Shown: positions 27,401 to 35,849 of the stretch, one piece after another | Layout of the letters: every line of letters begins with the position of its first letter | How positions within the stretch are numbered: position 1 is the first letter of the stretch | Assembly (NCBI RefSeq): GCF_000019845.1 | Contig: NC_010580.1 | Span: 117,737 to 181,736 of the forward strand | DNA from: Beijerinckia indica subsp. indica ATCC 9039 | GTDB lineage: Bacteria > Pseudomonadota > Alphaproteobacteria > Rhizobiales > Beijerinckiaceae | Length of the DNA: 64,000 nt | Direction: 5' to 3' | Position numbers and translations under genes: made by a program | Notes under the pieces: generated by a model | Seen by the model: the letters and a program-made list of their open reading frames with translations, nothing else | The model's database searches: none | Told to the model about the DNA's origin: nothing

Positions 27401-27948
27401 ACGGGAAGAACGAAATCAGCGACTTGTGTCGCAATGGCGCTGCGTGGCATAGACCCATATTCAGCTTCTTCTGGATCCTGAACCAGCACGATGCCCCCGG
27501 CTTCCTTGATGGCCTTGACCCCAATGGCGCCATCGGTTCCGGCTCCCGTGAGAATAACAGCATAACAATTGCTGTGCTGATCAGCCAAGGATCGAAAGAA
27601 CCAGTCGATGGGGGCCCGCTGACTGCGCGGTTCGTCGAGTGGCAGTGCCGTGACCAGATGGTCGGCAATATGAAGCCGGCGGTTTGGGGCGATAACATAG
27701 ACATGGCCGCCTTCAAGAAGCGCCGTATTATCAATCTGTGCCACCGGCATTTTTGTATGATTTGCGAGAATAGCCGCGAGTTCGCTTGGGACTTCTGGAT
27801 CAAGATGGACGATGATCACGAAAGCTGCATCGGTTTCGGTATGAAGGGCTTCAAAAAACGTTTGGAGTGCCTTCACGCCGCCCGCTGACGCGCCAATGCC
27901 AACGATTGACAGATTTTGATTGTGATCTTCCATTCCCCCAAGCCTCAT
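24430..27948 (-). CDS. CheB-CheR-PAS-HWE hybrid sensor histidine kinase
   Basis: A 1,172-residue cytoplasmic fusion. Residues about 12-195 are a CheB methylesterase domain (Ser in 'GIGASAGGVKALQTFF', Asp in 'TGAGTDGAIGV'). About 215-480 is a CheR methyltransferase domain ('VWVPGCATGEEAYTIGILLL', 'ISCRNLLIYM'). About 650-745 is a coiled coil rich in 'ATNEELRAANEELQSINEE'. Two PAS domains follow. The last 190 residues are an HWE kinase (H-box 'LLLDELTHRMKNTLTVIQSI', N-box 'LVLHELATNAVKYG', W-x-E in 'VNWKECDGP'). HWE kinases often feed PhyR/EcfG stress signalling. The start could also be 27933, preceded by GGGGGA. A second CheB-like gene diverges 190 bases away. Confidence 0.93.
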   Translation of the reverse strand: MRLGGMEDHNQNLSIVGIGASAGGVKALQTFFEALHTETDAAFVIIVHLDPEVPSELAAILANHTKMPVAQIDNTALLEGGHVYVIAPNRRLHIADHLVTALPLDEPRSQRAPIDWFFRSLADQHSNCYAVILTGAGTDGAIGVKAIKEAGGIVLVQDPEEAEYGSMPRSAIATQVADFVLPVRDLAKRLNELLAHHTQVPLLSPQEQNEDLLRRILAHVRIRTGHDFSQYKRATLLRRIARRAQVMRKESLADYYLYLRDNAEEAQALFGDFLISVTTFFRDPKAFATLVQTAIPQLFESKEAGSTIRVWVPGCATGEEAYTIGILLLEEASRHEIRPEIQVFGSDLDTGALAIAREGRFPATIETDLTEERLRRFFQREGDHYRVRRELRDIVLFANHSLLKDPPFSRLDMISCRNLLIYMDRELQQQVCNTFHYALNPGGFLFLGSSESAEQPSGLFRPIDREARLYRAVPTPNERRPALPILLSSYPIADRGPTTTRVPSHGGNIADAALHRQMLEKIAPPSMLVDMSHRAIHLSENAGRYLHLSGGPVSTDAADMVREEFRFDLRTALHRAFERGESTLSMPLVVRFNGVPHRVYLQVKPVVQDDDATAYALVLFIEGDSVEQEVTEEHNGTSRTHEPVNETIQQLQQELQLAQSRLRVTREESEATNEELRAANEELQSINEEYRSTSEELETSKEELQSINEELQTVNNELKLKLETVSRAHNDLQNLMSATDVGTLFLDPSLRIKRFTPRLTDLFNITAHDEGRPITDFTHQLDYDELADHARMVLRDLTPIEQEVKSRKGGWYLVRMRPYRTIDDKIEGVVATFVDITERLRAEEALRESEEHLRQEMRLVELSRAPIFVWDFDNGIVQWNRGCEQLYGYSREEAIGKRKESLLKTIVPGSSFEALRQSLLENGSWSGELFHTAKNGNVLSVESQIELVSLGGRRLVLESTWDLTERKRWEQRRQLLLDELTHRMKNTLTVIQSIAHQTLRTTTSGADFVERFEGRLHALANAHKLLVESRWEGAELGALAQGQLEAYIGNDSGKLRIEGESVILPPEIATPFGLVLHELATNAVKYGALSAPTGRVVLSWTLSARGDRKYLSVNWKECDGPRVVAPENRGFGGILIENGVPGATVKRNFLPEGVTCTIDLELPEIQWNGSHD

Positions 27949-28145
27949 AATCTAAAGTGTTGCTGATCTCGGTAGAATGCCTGGTTCCAGAATTGCTGCT
28001 GCTGCCGTGCATGAAAATCGAGTTGATTTTTGAGGATTCAAGAAAAGTTTTTTAAGAGAAATCATATTCATAAGTTAATTCAAGCTATCTACGGGAGAAC
28101 TAAAAATTCTTTTGGCAGTTCTGCGGCATAACGGAGAGAATGCCC

Positions 28146-29129
28146 ATGAGCCAGCGTGACATTATCGCTATTGGAGGATCCTTGGGCGCGGTGGAGGCGG
28201 TGAAAAATCTCTTTCGCGATTTACCACCTGGTATCGATGCAACAATCTTGATCGTGATCCATGTCGGCACAGTAGGAAATAATTATCTGGCCGATATTTT
28301 TGACGAAGAAGCCTCTATTCCCGTCACCATGGCCCGCGACGGCGAAAAATTGAAGCGGGGCCATGCTTATGTTGCTCCGGCAGATCACCACCTTCTCGTC
28401 ATGGGCAACCACATACGATTGGGCCGTGGCCCGCGAGAGAACATGGCAAGACCAGCGATCGATCCGCTCTTTCGATCCATTGCTGTCAGCCACGGGTCGC
28501 GAACAGTGGCTGTTGTTCTGACAGGTCTATTGAACGACGGGGCTGCGGGCCTCGCTGATGTAAAACGATGTGGCGGCGTCACCGTTGTACAAAATCCACG
28601 AGAAGCAACCGCTCCGCAAATGCCGCTAGAGGCTCTCAAGACTGGATATGTTGATTATATCATACCCCTTGAGGAATTGGGAAATCTCCTGAAAAAACTA
28701 ACAAAAGAAGAAGCTGGGCAATCAAACGAAATTCCTGAAGGGCTTCTTTTCGAGGTTGAGATCGCGCTTGGATATAAAACAGGAATCAAGAAAAATGCAA
28801 AAATCGCGGATGTCGTGCCTTTATCCTGTCCAGCCTGCGGCGGCGTTCTCTCTCAATTGAAGATCGGATTACCGTTGAGATTCCGCTGTCAGACCGGCCA
28901 TGCTTATACTGCGGAAACGCTCATAAATGTCAAGGAAGGAGCTGTCGATGAAGCTCTGCGCGTCGCTCTACGCATGATAGAGGAGCGGGTATTCTTATGC
29001 GAGAAAATGGCGGAGGATGCGCGCCGCAGTGATCGACATGCGGCAGCCAAGATCGCGGAGGAGAGGATGCAAGAATATAAAGACTACGCGGATTTATTAC
29101 GCCGCACACTCTTGGGGAAGAATTATTAA
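28146..29129 (+). CDS. CheB-type methylesterase domain protein with a C-terminal zinc ribbon
   Basis: A 327-residue protein without a receiver domain. The CheB catalytic fold is present: Ser in 'IAIGGSLGAVEAVKNLF', His in 'LIVIHVGTVGNNYL' and Asp in 'VVLTGLLNDGAAGLADVKRC'. Its end has 'PLSCPACGGVLSQL' and 'FRCQTGHAYTAETL', a Cys/His cluster that could bind zinc, followed by a helical tail. It would hydrolyse methyl esters of a receptor or act only as a partner. GGAG lies nine bases before the ATG at 28146. It is transcribed away from the CheB-CheR-HWE kinase gene and probably works in the same signalling unit. Confidence 0.88.
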   Translation: MSQRDIIAIGGSLGAVEAVKNLFRDLPPGIDATILIVIHVGTVGNNYLADIFDEEASIPVTMARDGEKLKRGHAYVAPADHHLLVMGNHIRLGRGPRENMARPAIDPLFRSIAVSHGSRTVAVVLTGLLNDGAAGLADVKRCGGVTVVQNPREATAPQMPLEALKTGYVDYIIPLEELGNLLKKLTKEEAGQSNEIPEGLLFEVEIALGYKTGIKKNAKIADVVPLSCPACGGVLSQLKIGLPLRFRCQTGHAYTAETLINVKEGAVDEALRVALRMIEERVFLCEKMAEDARRSDRHAAAKIAEERMQEYKDYADLLRRTLLGKNY

Positions 29130-29806
29130 TGGGACTATGACGCAGCCGCATTTTTATGCTGTATCCTTTATTGTAATCGCAATCTCTGTAATAACTTATC
29201 CATTGTCGTTTCTTTTTTATGGCTCCGCATTCCGGCAAGAAAACAGAGCCACCTCAGAACCTGCATCTATGACATGCATGATCGCGCGCCTGCGTCTCGT
29301 GGGTCAGCCAGAGTTTCAACTGGCGGCGACGTGAAGGCCGAGGCTTGACCAAACGCACAACTATCCGCCATCAAGCGTATGCCAAGCCTCGTCCGATCCT
29401 TCCTCAAGGCTTCAGATGTCGCCTATATTACCGACTTGTGAGTAAGTGCACTTGCTGATGAGATTAATATATAAACTCAACGGCTTATATTATTATTAGT
29501 ACACAGAGTGAAACAGAATCAAACATCGCCGCCTGACCTAACCCCGTCACCAAAATTCAATCATAGCTCCCATCCCACGTCACGCCAATCACCTTGGCAC
29601 GATCTTGCTTAGCATGATCTTCCTGGCCCAAGGAAACCAGACCGAACGATCACCGCATCAGAATCAAAGAAGCCGCGAAAGGCAAGAAATTGATCCCGGC
29701 TCTTCAATCAGTCAGGGTATACTCCAAAAGAAAGGGCCACACGTCGCGGAACAATCGCTGCAGACAACAATTTTCTGCAAAACAACAAGAAATCAGGAGG
29801 ATTCCC
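29130..29806. other. Mostly non-coding
   Basis: About 680 bases. A frame from 29137 to 29334 encodes a possible membrane helix ('FYAVSFIVIAISVITYPLSF'), but its ribosome site is weak, so I do not call it a gene. The remainder shows no domain, RNA gene or clear repeat. Confidence 0.35.
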
Positions 29807-30046
29807 ATGCGCGTCTATGCATTCGTTATCTTTACCGCAGCCTTCTTCGTCCTCCCTATCGCAACCTTTGCTCAAGAAGTTGAGCTCGGACCAGGGGGTG
29901 TCCGGGTGGAACCTTTCCACCAAGGCCGGTCAGCTTGGCACCCGAACTGCGGGGAGTTGCGGCGAGCATGCCTCTATAAGGAGGAACTCGGCGAGGAAGG
30001 CCGCGGTAATTGCGAGAGGTATCGCCACTTTTGTAGAAGCCACTAA
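29807..30046 (+). CDS. Small secreted cysteine-rich protein
   Basis: A 79-residue protein with AGGAGG eight bases before its ATG. A signal peptide 'MRVYAFVIFTAAFFVLPIAT' ends near FAQ. The mature part, about 57 residues, contains 'GVRVEPFHQGRSAWHPNCGE' and the pattern 'CLYKEELGEEGRGNC' followed by 'RYRHFC'. Four cysteines could form two disulfides in the periplasm. I associate the 'ELGEEGRGNC' pattern with small conserved rhizobial proteins of unknown function. An IS5-family remnant begins seven bases after its stop. Confidence 0.75.
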   Translation: MRVYAFVIFTAAFFVLPIATFAQEVELGPGGVRVEPFHQGRSAWHPNCGELRRACLYKEELGEEGRGNCERYRHFCRSH

Positions 30047-30052
30047 GAACGC

Positions 30053-31226
30053 CTAACAAAACCAATTGGTCTGCCATAGACATATGATGGCACAAGCGAT
30101 GGTGGTGAAGGCAAGATAAATGTCAGCCCTTCGTTCGTACCGTTTGCTCAATCGTCGAAACTGGTTCATCCAGGCACGCGTGCGCTCGACGACCCAACGA
30201 TGACGCCCCAGCCTTTGGCTGCTGTCCTGCCCGCGTCGGGCGATGTGCGGTTTGATGTGACGGCGACGGCAGTCGTCGCAGCAGCGTCGATGGTCATAGG
30301 TCTTGTCCGGCATGCAGCTTGTCAGCCTCTAGCGTGGGTGGCCTGGCCGACCGTTGCGCAAGGGTGGAACAGCGTCCAGCGTCAAGGCGAGCATCTGGTG
30401 TCGTGCTGATTGGCGGTGCCGATCAGCACACCAAGCGGCGTGCTGCGCACGTCGACGACGAGGTGGCATTTAGTGGCCGGCTGCCTCCGATCCGTCGGGT
30501 TGGGACCTGCCACGCCGCCCCTGGATCCGCAGGACTGATCAGGTCCTGGGGATGGGGTTACGTCAGTGGCGTCGTCATCAGTGAGACGCCAGAGCCTCGC
30601 CATCGATGACGACGCCACTCGCGACATATTTCCATAGCGTGATCAAAAGCTTACGGGCTAATGCGAGATCGCCGTCTTGCGGCTCCGGCTGCTTTTCGCG
30701 CCGACATGTTCATGAAACCACCGCGCCAGCGCCGTCTCGGGCTGGTAGCGCAGCCACAGCCAAGCCAGCTGGATCATGATCGTGCGTAGACGCGGATTGC
30801 CGGATTTCGATACCCCCTGTTCGCGATCGATCGATCCGCTCTGCCATGGTAAAGGCCAATCCGGCATAGGCGGCCACCTTTTTGCGGGAATCGAGGCACT
30901 GTCCAGCGACGCTCCGGAAGCTGGCGGTGCAAGGCCACCCAGACACCAGCCTGCTGCCAATCGCGCAAGCGGTGCCAGCAACTCATCCTCGAGCCATAGC
31001 CCATCTCGACCGGCAGCATCTCCCACAGCAGGCCCGATTGGAGAACAAAAAGGATGTCGGTCAGCACAGCCCGATCCGGCAACCGAGGACGGCCACCCTT
31101 CGGTTTCGGCAGTTCGGATGGCAACAGCGTCGAAAGCGCCGCCCAGAGTTCATCTGAAACAAGAGCTTTGGCCATGCCTCGATAACGCGCCAAACCCCGT
31201 TTTGTCAAAACCTCGGTTCTAACCAT
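30053..31226 (-). pseudogene. IS5-family transposase, split by an IS110 fragment
   Basis: The upstream part (31226 to about 30880) reads 'MAKALVSDELWAALSTLLPS', 'LPKPKGGRPRLPDRAVLTDI' and, out of frame, 'ASLDSASIPAKR'. The downstream part (about 30570 to 30053) reads 'GPNPTDRRQPATKCHLVVDV', 'PLGVLIGTANQHD', 'MPDKTYDHRRC' and 'HRWVVERTRAWMNQFRRLSK'. Both belong to one IS5-type transposase, interrupted after 'AKR' by IS110-family sequence. Frameshifts within the parts confirm it is dead. Confidence 0.75.
30578..30880 (-). pseudogene. IS110-family transposase C-terminus nested in the IS5 remnant
   Basis: The minus strand reads 'KVAAYAGLAFTMAERIDR', then 'EQGVSKSGNPRLRTIMIQLA', 'WLWLRYQPETALARWFHEHV' and 'GVVIDGEALASH' with a stop at 30578. 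This is the C-terminal (Transposase_20) half of an IS110/IS1111-type enzyme. It interrupts the IS5 transposase. The N-terminal DEDD domain is absent and two frames are needed, so it is a fragment. Confidence 0.7.
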
Positions 31227-31280
31227 ATAACTATTTTATTTAACTTGGTCATAATGGTTTTTGAGAGGTGATCTAAGTGC

Positions 31281-31321
31281 CTGAATGATCAGCTGAGCCT
31301 CAAATGGCGTCCCTTGAAATC
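31281..31321 (-). pseudogene. IS6-family transposase scrap (N-terminal motif)
   Basis: The minus strand encodes 'DFKGRHL' and, after a one-base shift, the equivalent of 'EAQLIIQ', matching 'DDFKGRHFEAWLIIQAV' of the IS6 copy at 5735. It is the fourth IS6 trace in the window and abuts an IS110 remnant. Confidence 0.5.
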
Positions 31322-31344
31322 ACAATTGGATTTGTTGCGCTTTA

Positions 31345-32038
31345 GCCCAAAACGCTGGCGAGCCAGAAGCGGCGGGCGCTGTTGACGGCACGTATGTTGC
31401 TGCAGGAAAAGGCAATCGATATCGAATGATATCCGCGGTCTTTTGCGTAACTTCGAGCTCAAGGTTGGCGTCGTCGGCGTTGTGAAATTCGAAGAACGGA
31501 TCCTTGAGTTGGTCGACGGCATGCCGGAGCTTGCCGAGATCATGGCGTCCTTGCTCAGTGCCCGTTCGAAGCTGCGCGAGCAGGCCACGAAGCTGCATCG
31601 AAAAGTGCTTTCGATCAGCCGTGAAGATGAAGTGTGTCGGCGATTGATGAGCATTCCGGGCGTTGGCCCGACCATCTCTCTGGCCTTCACCGCGACGATC
31701 GATGTCCCGGCCCGCTTCCCCACTCCAAGTCTGTTGGGCCAGCCTTGGGTTTGACGCCGATCCTTCATCAATCTGGGGAGAGCAGCCACATCGGCCGCAT
31801 CTCAAAATGTGGCGACGCCATGATGCGCACTTTGCTCTTCGAGGCGGCGCAGGTCATGCTCACCCGGACCGTGAAATGGTCCTGGCTCAAGGCTTGGGCT
31901 ATGACCATCGCCAAACGGCGTGGCAAACAAAAAGCCATTGTCGCCTTGGCCCGCAGGCTGGCCGTGATCATGCACCGCATGTGGCGTGATGGGACAGAAT
32001 TTCGCTGGACGCGAGAGGAAGCTCCCTCATTCGCTTGA
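31345..32038 (+). pseudogene. IS110-family transposase, N-terminally truncated and frameshifted
   Basis: Plus-strand frames give 'LLRNFELKVGVVG', 'EVCRRLMSIPGVGPTISLAF' and, after a shift near 31715, 'SVGPALGLTPILHQSGESSH', 'SKCGDAMMRTLLFEAAQVML' and 'KQKAIVALARRLAVIMHRMW'. This is the second half of an IS110-family enzyme, including the helix-hairpin-helix-like 'IPGVGP' motif. The N-terminal catalytic domain is missing, so it is inactive. Confidence 0.78.
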
Positions 32039-32732
32039 GCACAGCCAATGATATACAAAGGCGGAGGAAATTACACCCTGCATTGCTGAGATGTCCCGTC
32101 GCGGGACGATGGACGAGGCGAGTTCGTAACTGGGTTTGTCCCGATCGCTTAGCGATCAGAACGCGAAGCAGATTGAACCGTTTCATCCTTCTGATCCCAT
32201 ACTGGGAGAGCCGGAGCGCTGATCCCGAAGAGAAGAGTGGACCCGCGACAGGCGCAACAAAACGAAAGGGACAGCAGCTGGAAAACGCTTGACCTCACCC
32301 CGCCGAATAGAGAAGAGCCCAATTATCAGCATTCCAACAATAGTGGAAGTATCAGTATGATAATACATATTTTTTAAAATAATAATTACTTTTTATGCAA
32401 TATAATAACAATAATTGCCCTATCATGCGTAGAAAGAAATTATCCCTATGCGGTCGTGACAACCAGATCCAATGGTTCTGTGACGGCACAAAGAGTAACG
32501 TCAATCGCCTATGGAAAAAACTATTATCTTAAGTCAATCCTCTGCGGAGGAAATCCGAGAAATGTGGATCTGGAAGCGTCACTCCTTAGATTAGGAAAAA
32601 AACCTCTCCAGTTTTAATGGGAACAATCCTTGAATTATATAAGAGTATAAATCGATTTTTACAGGATTTATTAAGATATACATATGACTTTGCGATCATA
32701 TTCCCATCTATCGAGCAGCTGGATAATTGGCT
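32039..32732. other. Intergenic, AT-rich, no gene seen
   Basis: About 690 bases between IS110 debris and the DUF1348 gene. It becomes AT-rich from about 32340. Short frames lack ribosome sites or domains. I see no RNA gene or terminator I can defend. Confidence 0.4.
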
Positions 32733-33194
32733 ATGAGCGCTTTGGTTCCTCCTTTCACTTTTGAGACAGCGACAGCGAAAGTGCGTTTTGCAGAAGACGC
32801 CTGGAACAGCCAAGATGCGCACCGTGTCTGTCTTGCCTACACGGAAGATAGTCTTTGGCGAAACCGCACCGAATTTTTCTCTGGCCGTGAGGCCATCATC
32901 GCCTTTCTCCAACGTAAATGGACACAGGAATTAGACTATCGCCTCATCAAAGAGCTTTGGATCTATACCGAACACCGTCTTGCCGTGCGATTTGCCTATG
33001 AATGGCGGGACATGACAGGGCAGTGGTTCCGGTCTTATGGAAATGAAAACTGGGACTTCGATGAGGCTGGTCTCATGCGGCGCCGTTTTGCCTCCATCAA
33101 CGACTTGCCGATCGCTGCCTCTGAGCGCAAGTTTGACTGGCGTTTGGGGCGAAGGCCCGATGAACATCCTGGCCTGTCAGATCTCGGGCTTTGA
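32733..33194 (+). CDS. DUF1348 family (NTF2/SnoaL-like) protein
   Basis: A 153-residue protein matching DUF1348 through most of its length: '[20 protein letters not shown]', '[20 protein letters not shown]', '[20 protein letters not shown]', '[18 protein letters not shown]' and the end '[14 protein letters not shown]'. These are small cone-shaped NTF2-fold proteins; no reaction is established for this subgroup. The ATG at 32733 is chosen over a TTG six bases upstream. Its convergent neighbour is a heme-oxygenase-like diiron protein, and the two may work in the same oxidative reaction, but this is inference from adjacency. Confidence 0.85.
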   Translation: MSALVPPFTFETATAKVRFAEDAWNSQDAHRVCLAYTEDSLWRNRTEFFSGREAIIAFLQRKWTQELDYRLIKELWIYTEHRLAVRFAYEWRDMTGQWFRSYGNENWDFDEAGLMRRRFASINDLPIAASERKFDWRLGRRPDEHPGLSDLGL

Positions 33195-33265
33195 GGCAGC
33201 GGAAGAGGTCCCTATTCCAAGCTCTCTTCCATCTCGATAAAGCACTCTCCGAAACAGGCTTTGGT

Positions 33266-34033
33266 TCAGACACGTGACCCGGTACTGAGGCTGCCATCGA
33301 GATTGAAGCGAGGATGATAGTCCAGGCCAATCCAGGCATGAAGCATATCGGCCCATAGAGCAACGCCTTCGAGCGCTTTGGCGATCAACTGCTTTCCGCG
33401 AGGACTCTCGGGATCGCACGCCTCAAGGAATTCCAGTCCCATGATGCTGTGATGCTCGTCTGCTTCGACATGAAGATCGAAATAAACGTCCCCAACACCC
33501 AGTTCGTGCATTTTCGGCGCGACCATCTTGAAGAAGTCGTTTGAGCAGCGCTCGATACCGCTGTTGATGGTCACAAGCCACTTATCACGATCTTGTTCGG
33601 CCGCCAGCTGATAGGCGAGATTGACGCACGCATTGGTTTCAACGGCTGTGATCACACCATTGATATCGGCTGCATCCTGCAACAGTTCGTGTTTCACCAT
33701 CCAACGCAGCAGCATCTGGTGATGATCAGCTTCACCAAAGGCATGTTTGGCATAAAAGGGCATCATGTAATTCTGCGACAGCGGTGTCAGGCCCAGCATG
33801 AGACCCATGACCTTTGGGAAGGTCGCCGAATGAAAGTAAAGCTGGGTGGCGACTGGCTTGAAATCCTGCGGCGACGTCATGTTGGCGATATACGTATAGA
33901 ACGGCATCCGTTTAACGCTTTCACTGGCCCGATAGATCGGCTCGACGATCCAGGCATATTTAGCCTCGATCGCATCGAGCTTGAGTGCATTTACAGCTTC
34001 ATAGGAAAAAGACTGTGTGGCGGGCATGAACAT
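33266..34033 (-). CDS. Heme-oxygenase-like iron-containing redox enzyme family protein
   Basis: A 255-residue all-helical protein resembling the iron-containing redox / PqqC-TenA-like superfamily. Putative metal ligands lie in 'YAKHAFGEADHHQMLLRWMV', 'AAVETNACVNLAYQ'-like helices (seen as 'ITAVETNACVNLAYQLAAEQ') and 'DLHVEADEHHSIMGLEFLEA', where Glu, Asp and His are spaced as in heme-oxygenase-like diiron oxidases. It probably oxidises a small organic substrate with O2 in the cytoplasm. AAGGA lies eight bases before the ATG at 34033. It diverges from the S24-type regulator at 34384 across a region with GTACG/CGTAC repeats, so that regulator may control it. Confidence 0.72.
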   Translation of the reverse strand: MFMPATQSFSYEAVNALKLDAIEAKYAWIVEPIYRASESVKRMPFYTYIANMTSPQDFKPVATQLYFHSATFPKVMGLMLGLTPLSQNYMMPFYAKHAFGEADHHQMLLRWMVKHELLQDAADINGVITAVETNACVNLAYQLAAEQDRDKWLVTINSGIERCSNDFFKMVAPKMHELGVGDVYFDLHVEADEHHSIMGLEFLEACDPESPRGKQLIAKALEGVALWADMLHAWIGLDYHPRFNLDGSLSTGSRV

Positions 34034-34133
34034 GGGTGTGTTCCTTAAAGGGAAAAGACAGGGGAGGGGTGGTCGAGATCAGCTCAGGATTCCCTGCCAG
34101 GTGAAAGGGTTTCAGTACGTGCCGGCAGGGAAC

Positions 34134-34355
34134 TTGTACGATACGTACAGGATATGCGCAACACAAAACGTACAGGTAATCTCGAAAATGTTTTGAAAAA
34201 TTCCGTGCCGGGATTGGCAGACTATTTCAATTATTTGATAAATATATTCTTTTATGAGTCCATATAGGACTGCGCTTTGCCCCCTCCATTCCTCATAAGA
34301 AAATCTCGTGAATAAAGGCCGCGCGCTCTTGTACGTTTTACGATTATCTGTACAA
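34134..34355. promoter_or_regulatory. Cluster of GTAC-centred inverted repeats, probable operators
   Basis: GTACG-ATA-CGTAC is at 34136-34148, a half-site CGTACAGG at 34169-34176, and TTGTAC-N15-GTACAA at 34329-34355, all between the divergent genes at 34033 and 34384. Another inverted repeat, CCCTGCC/GGCAGGG, spans 34092-34130. Such repeats next to a helix-turn-helix regulator are typical operators, and its own gene is the likely target. Confidence 0.5.
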
Positions 34356-34383
34356 CTTGCACAAAATCATAGCATGATGAGAC

Positions 34384-35040
34384 ATGATGGAATTGTTTCA
34401 CCGCCTGCGGCGCGCGCGGAAGAATGCCGGCTTTCCCAGTGCAACTGAGGCGGCACGAGCCTTTGGCTGGAACGCGAACACCTATCGCAGTCATGAAAAT
34501 GGCGAACGAGGGGTACGTATGGCCATGGCCGAGCGCTATGCCAAGGCATTCCGGGTCTCCGTTCCCTGGTTGCTGACCGGCATGCCGCACCCAGATGCGC
34601 GCTGTGTGGCCTGCCTGGCTGGCCGTGTCGTGGCGCAGGGCCGGATCGAAACGCATCGGCCGGGAGGATCGCCTCTCTCCTGCAAGAACATCATGCTGCC
34701 TTATCCGGTTCCAGAGGGTGCCCTGGTTTTCGAGATCACAGGCGATCATCTCTGGCCGCGCTACGAATCAGGTGATGTGGTTGTCTGCTGGAAACCGGCA
34801 CGCACGCTCCAAGAGGCCGATGGCTGGGAGGCGGCCGTCAAACTCGCGGATGGCCAAATCTATCTGAAGACGGTTCGTTATCGCGAGGGTCATCAGGCCG
34901 ATCTCGTCAGTCACAACAGCGCTCCCCTGGTCAACAAGCATGTGACGCATGCACAAAAGGTTTTCGGCAGCATTCGTGCCGATGCCTGGAGTGAGCTGCC
35001 ACAGGCAGACAGCGAGGATGGTCTGCAGGGCGATGTCTAA
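34384..35040 (+). CDS. XRE/S24-type (CI/LexA-like) regulator lacking the catalytic serine
   Basis: A 218-residue protein. Residues 1-60 form a helix-turn-helix ('LRRARKNAGFPSATEAARAF', 'GWNANTYRSHENGERG'). The C-terminal half resembles the S24 peptidase fold of LexA and phage repressors: 'FEITGDHLWPRYESGDVVVC' sits where 'GDSM.P....GD' is expected, so the catalytic Ser-Met is His-Leu, while a lysine remains in 'ADGQIYLKTV'. Autocleavage is therefore unlikely; the fold may serve dimerisation only. GTAC inverted repeats lie upstream. It diverges from the diiron-protein gene. It is probably a prophage- or plasmid-derived repressor. Confidence 0.8.
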   Translation: MMELFHRLRRARKNAGFPSATEAARAFGWNANTYRSHENGERGVRMAMAERYAKAFRVSVPWLLTGMPHPDARCVACLAGRVVAQGRIETHRPGGSPLSCKNIMLPYPVPEGALVFEITGDHLWPRYESGDVVVCWKPARTLQEADGWEAAVKLADGQIYLKTVRYREGHQADLVSHNSAPLVNKHVTHAQKVFGSIRADAWSELPQADSEDGLQGDV

Positions 35041-35267
35041 ACCCAGTGCGGTCGCGCAAGCCCGGGATCAGTTTGGATATCGCTGCACAGTTATAAATGC
35101 TGGCGCGGAACGCAAATCTTCAAACGCTGTCCAAAATTCTGCAGATCATCGTCCTTGAAATGCAGTGCATGACCCAATTTCCAACCTACAGGCTGCGCAA
35201 AGCCACTCTTTTGAGCCGATCGTCTCATTTTGGCCTGAGAGGCCTGGGGAGCCAGAGGTCTCGACCC

Positions 35268-35849
35268 TCAAGACTCACGATTGCTGCCTCCTTGCTGGAG
35301 ATGAACCTGAAAACGATCCGTCAAGCGCTGAATGGGCCAGATGTCCCCATTGATGCGGACCATGATGAGAGCGCCTTGCAAATCGGCCACCAGGGTATCC
35401 GCAATTTCCAGGGCCTCTTCGGCCCCATATCGATCCAAAAGGATGGCGGTATAAGCCTCCTTCAAAGACAGAAAGTAGCGTTTGATTGGCTCGACGAATA
35501 TTGGTTCGCGGTGCATCTGTTCGATACCGAAGTTGATGAAAATACACCCGCCTTTGCTGTTGGTGAAATAGGCCTCGATCGCCTTGTTTAAGTTCGTCAT
35601 CCGCTCGTGTGCCGAGACTTGTTTGTCATAGGCATAGTTCAAGATCTGCGTGTCGAAGAGATTTTGAATATAGTCCATGACGGCCAAAGCCAACATGGCC
35701 TTGTTTTCGAATATGTCGTAGATCTCCTGCGGGACGACGGAACAGCGGGCAGAAATCTCTTCGATGTCGGTCGCGGCATAGCCGTCGGAGCGAAAAAGGC
35801 TGGTGGCTACGGCAAGGATTTGTTTGGCCTGATTGTCAGTCGTCCACAC
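35268..35849 (-). CDS. TetR-family transcriptional regulator
   Basis: A 193-residue regulator with an N-terminal TetR helix-turn-helix: 'AKQILAVATSLFRSDGYAAT', 'DIEEISARCSVVPQEIYDIF' and 'ENKAMLALAVMDYIQ'. The C-terminal ligand domain has 'TNSKGGCIFINFGIEQMHRE', the family's usual variable core. It starts with GTG at 35849 and has a weak GAG upstream; no ATG is better placed. It stands alone: the S24 regulator ends 228 bases to its left on the other strand, and decayed DNA lies to its right. It may repress its own promoter. The ligand is unknown. Confidence 0.82.
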   Translation of the reverse strand: MWTTDNQAKQILAVATSLFRSDGYAATDIEEISARCSVVPQEIYDIFENKAMLALAVMDYIQNLFDTQILNYAYDKQVSAHERMTNLNKAIEAYFTNSKGGCIFINFGIEQMHREPIFVEPIKRYFLSLKEAYTAILLDRYGAEEALEIADTLVADLQGALIMVRINGDIWPIQRLTDRFQVHLQQGGSNRES

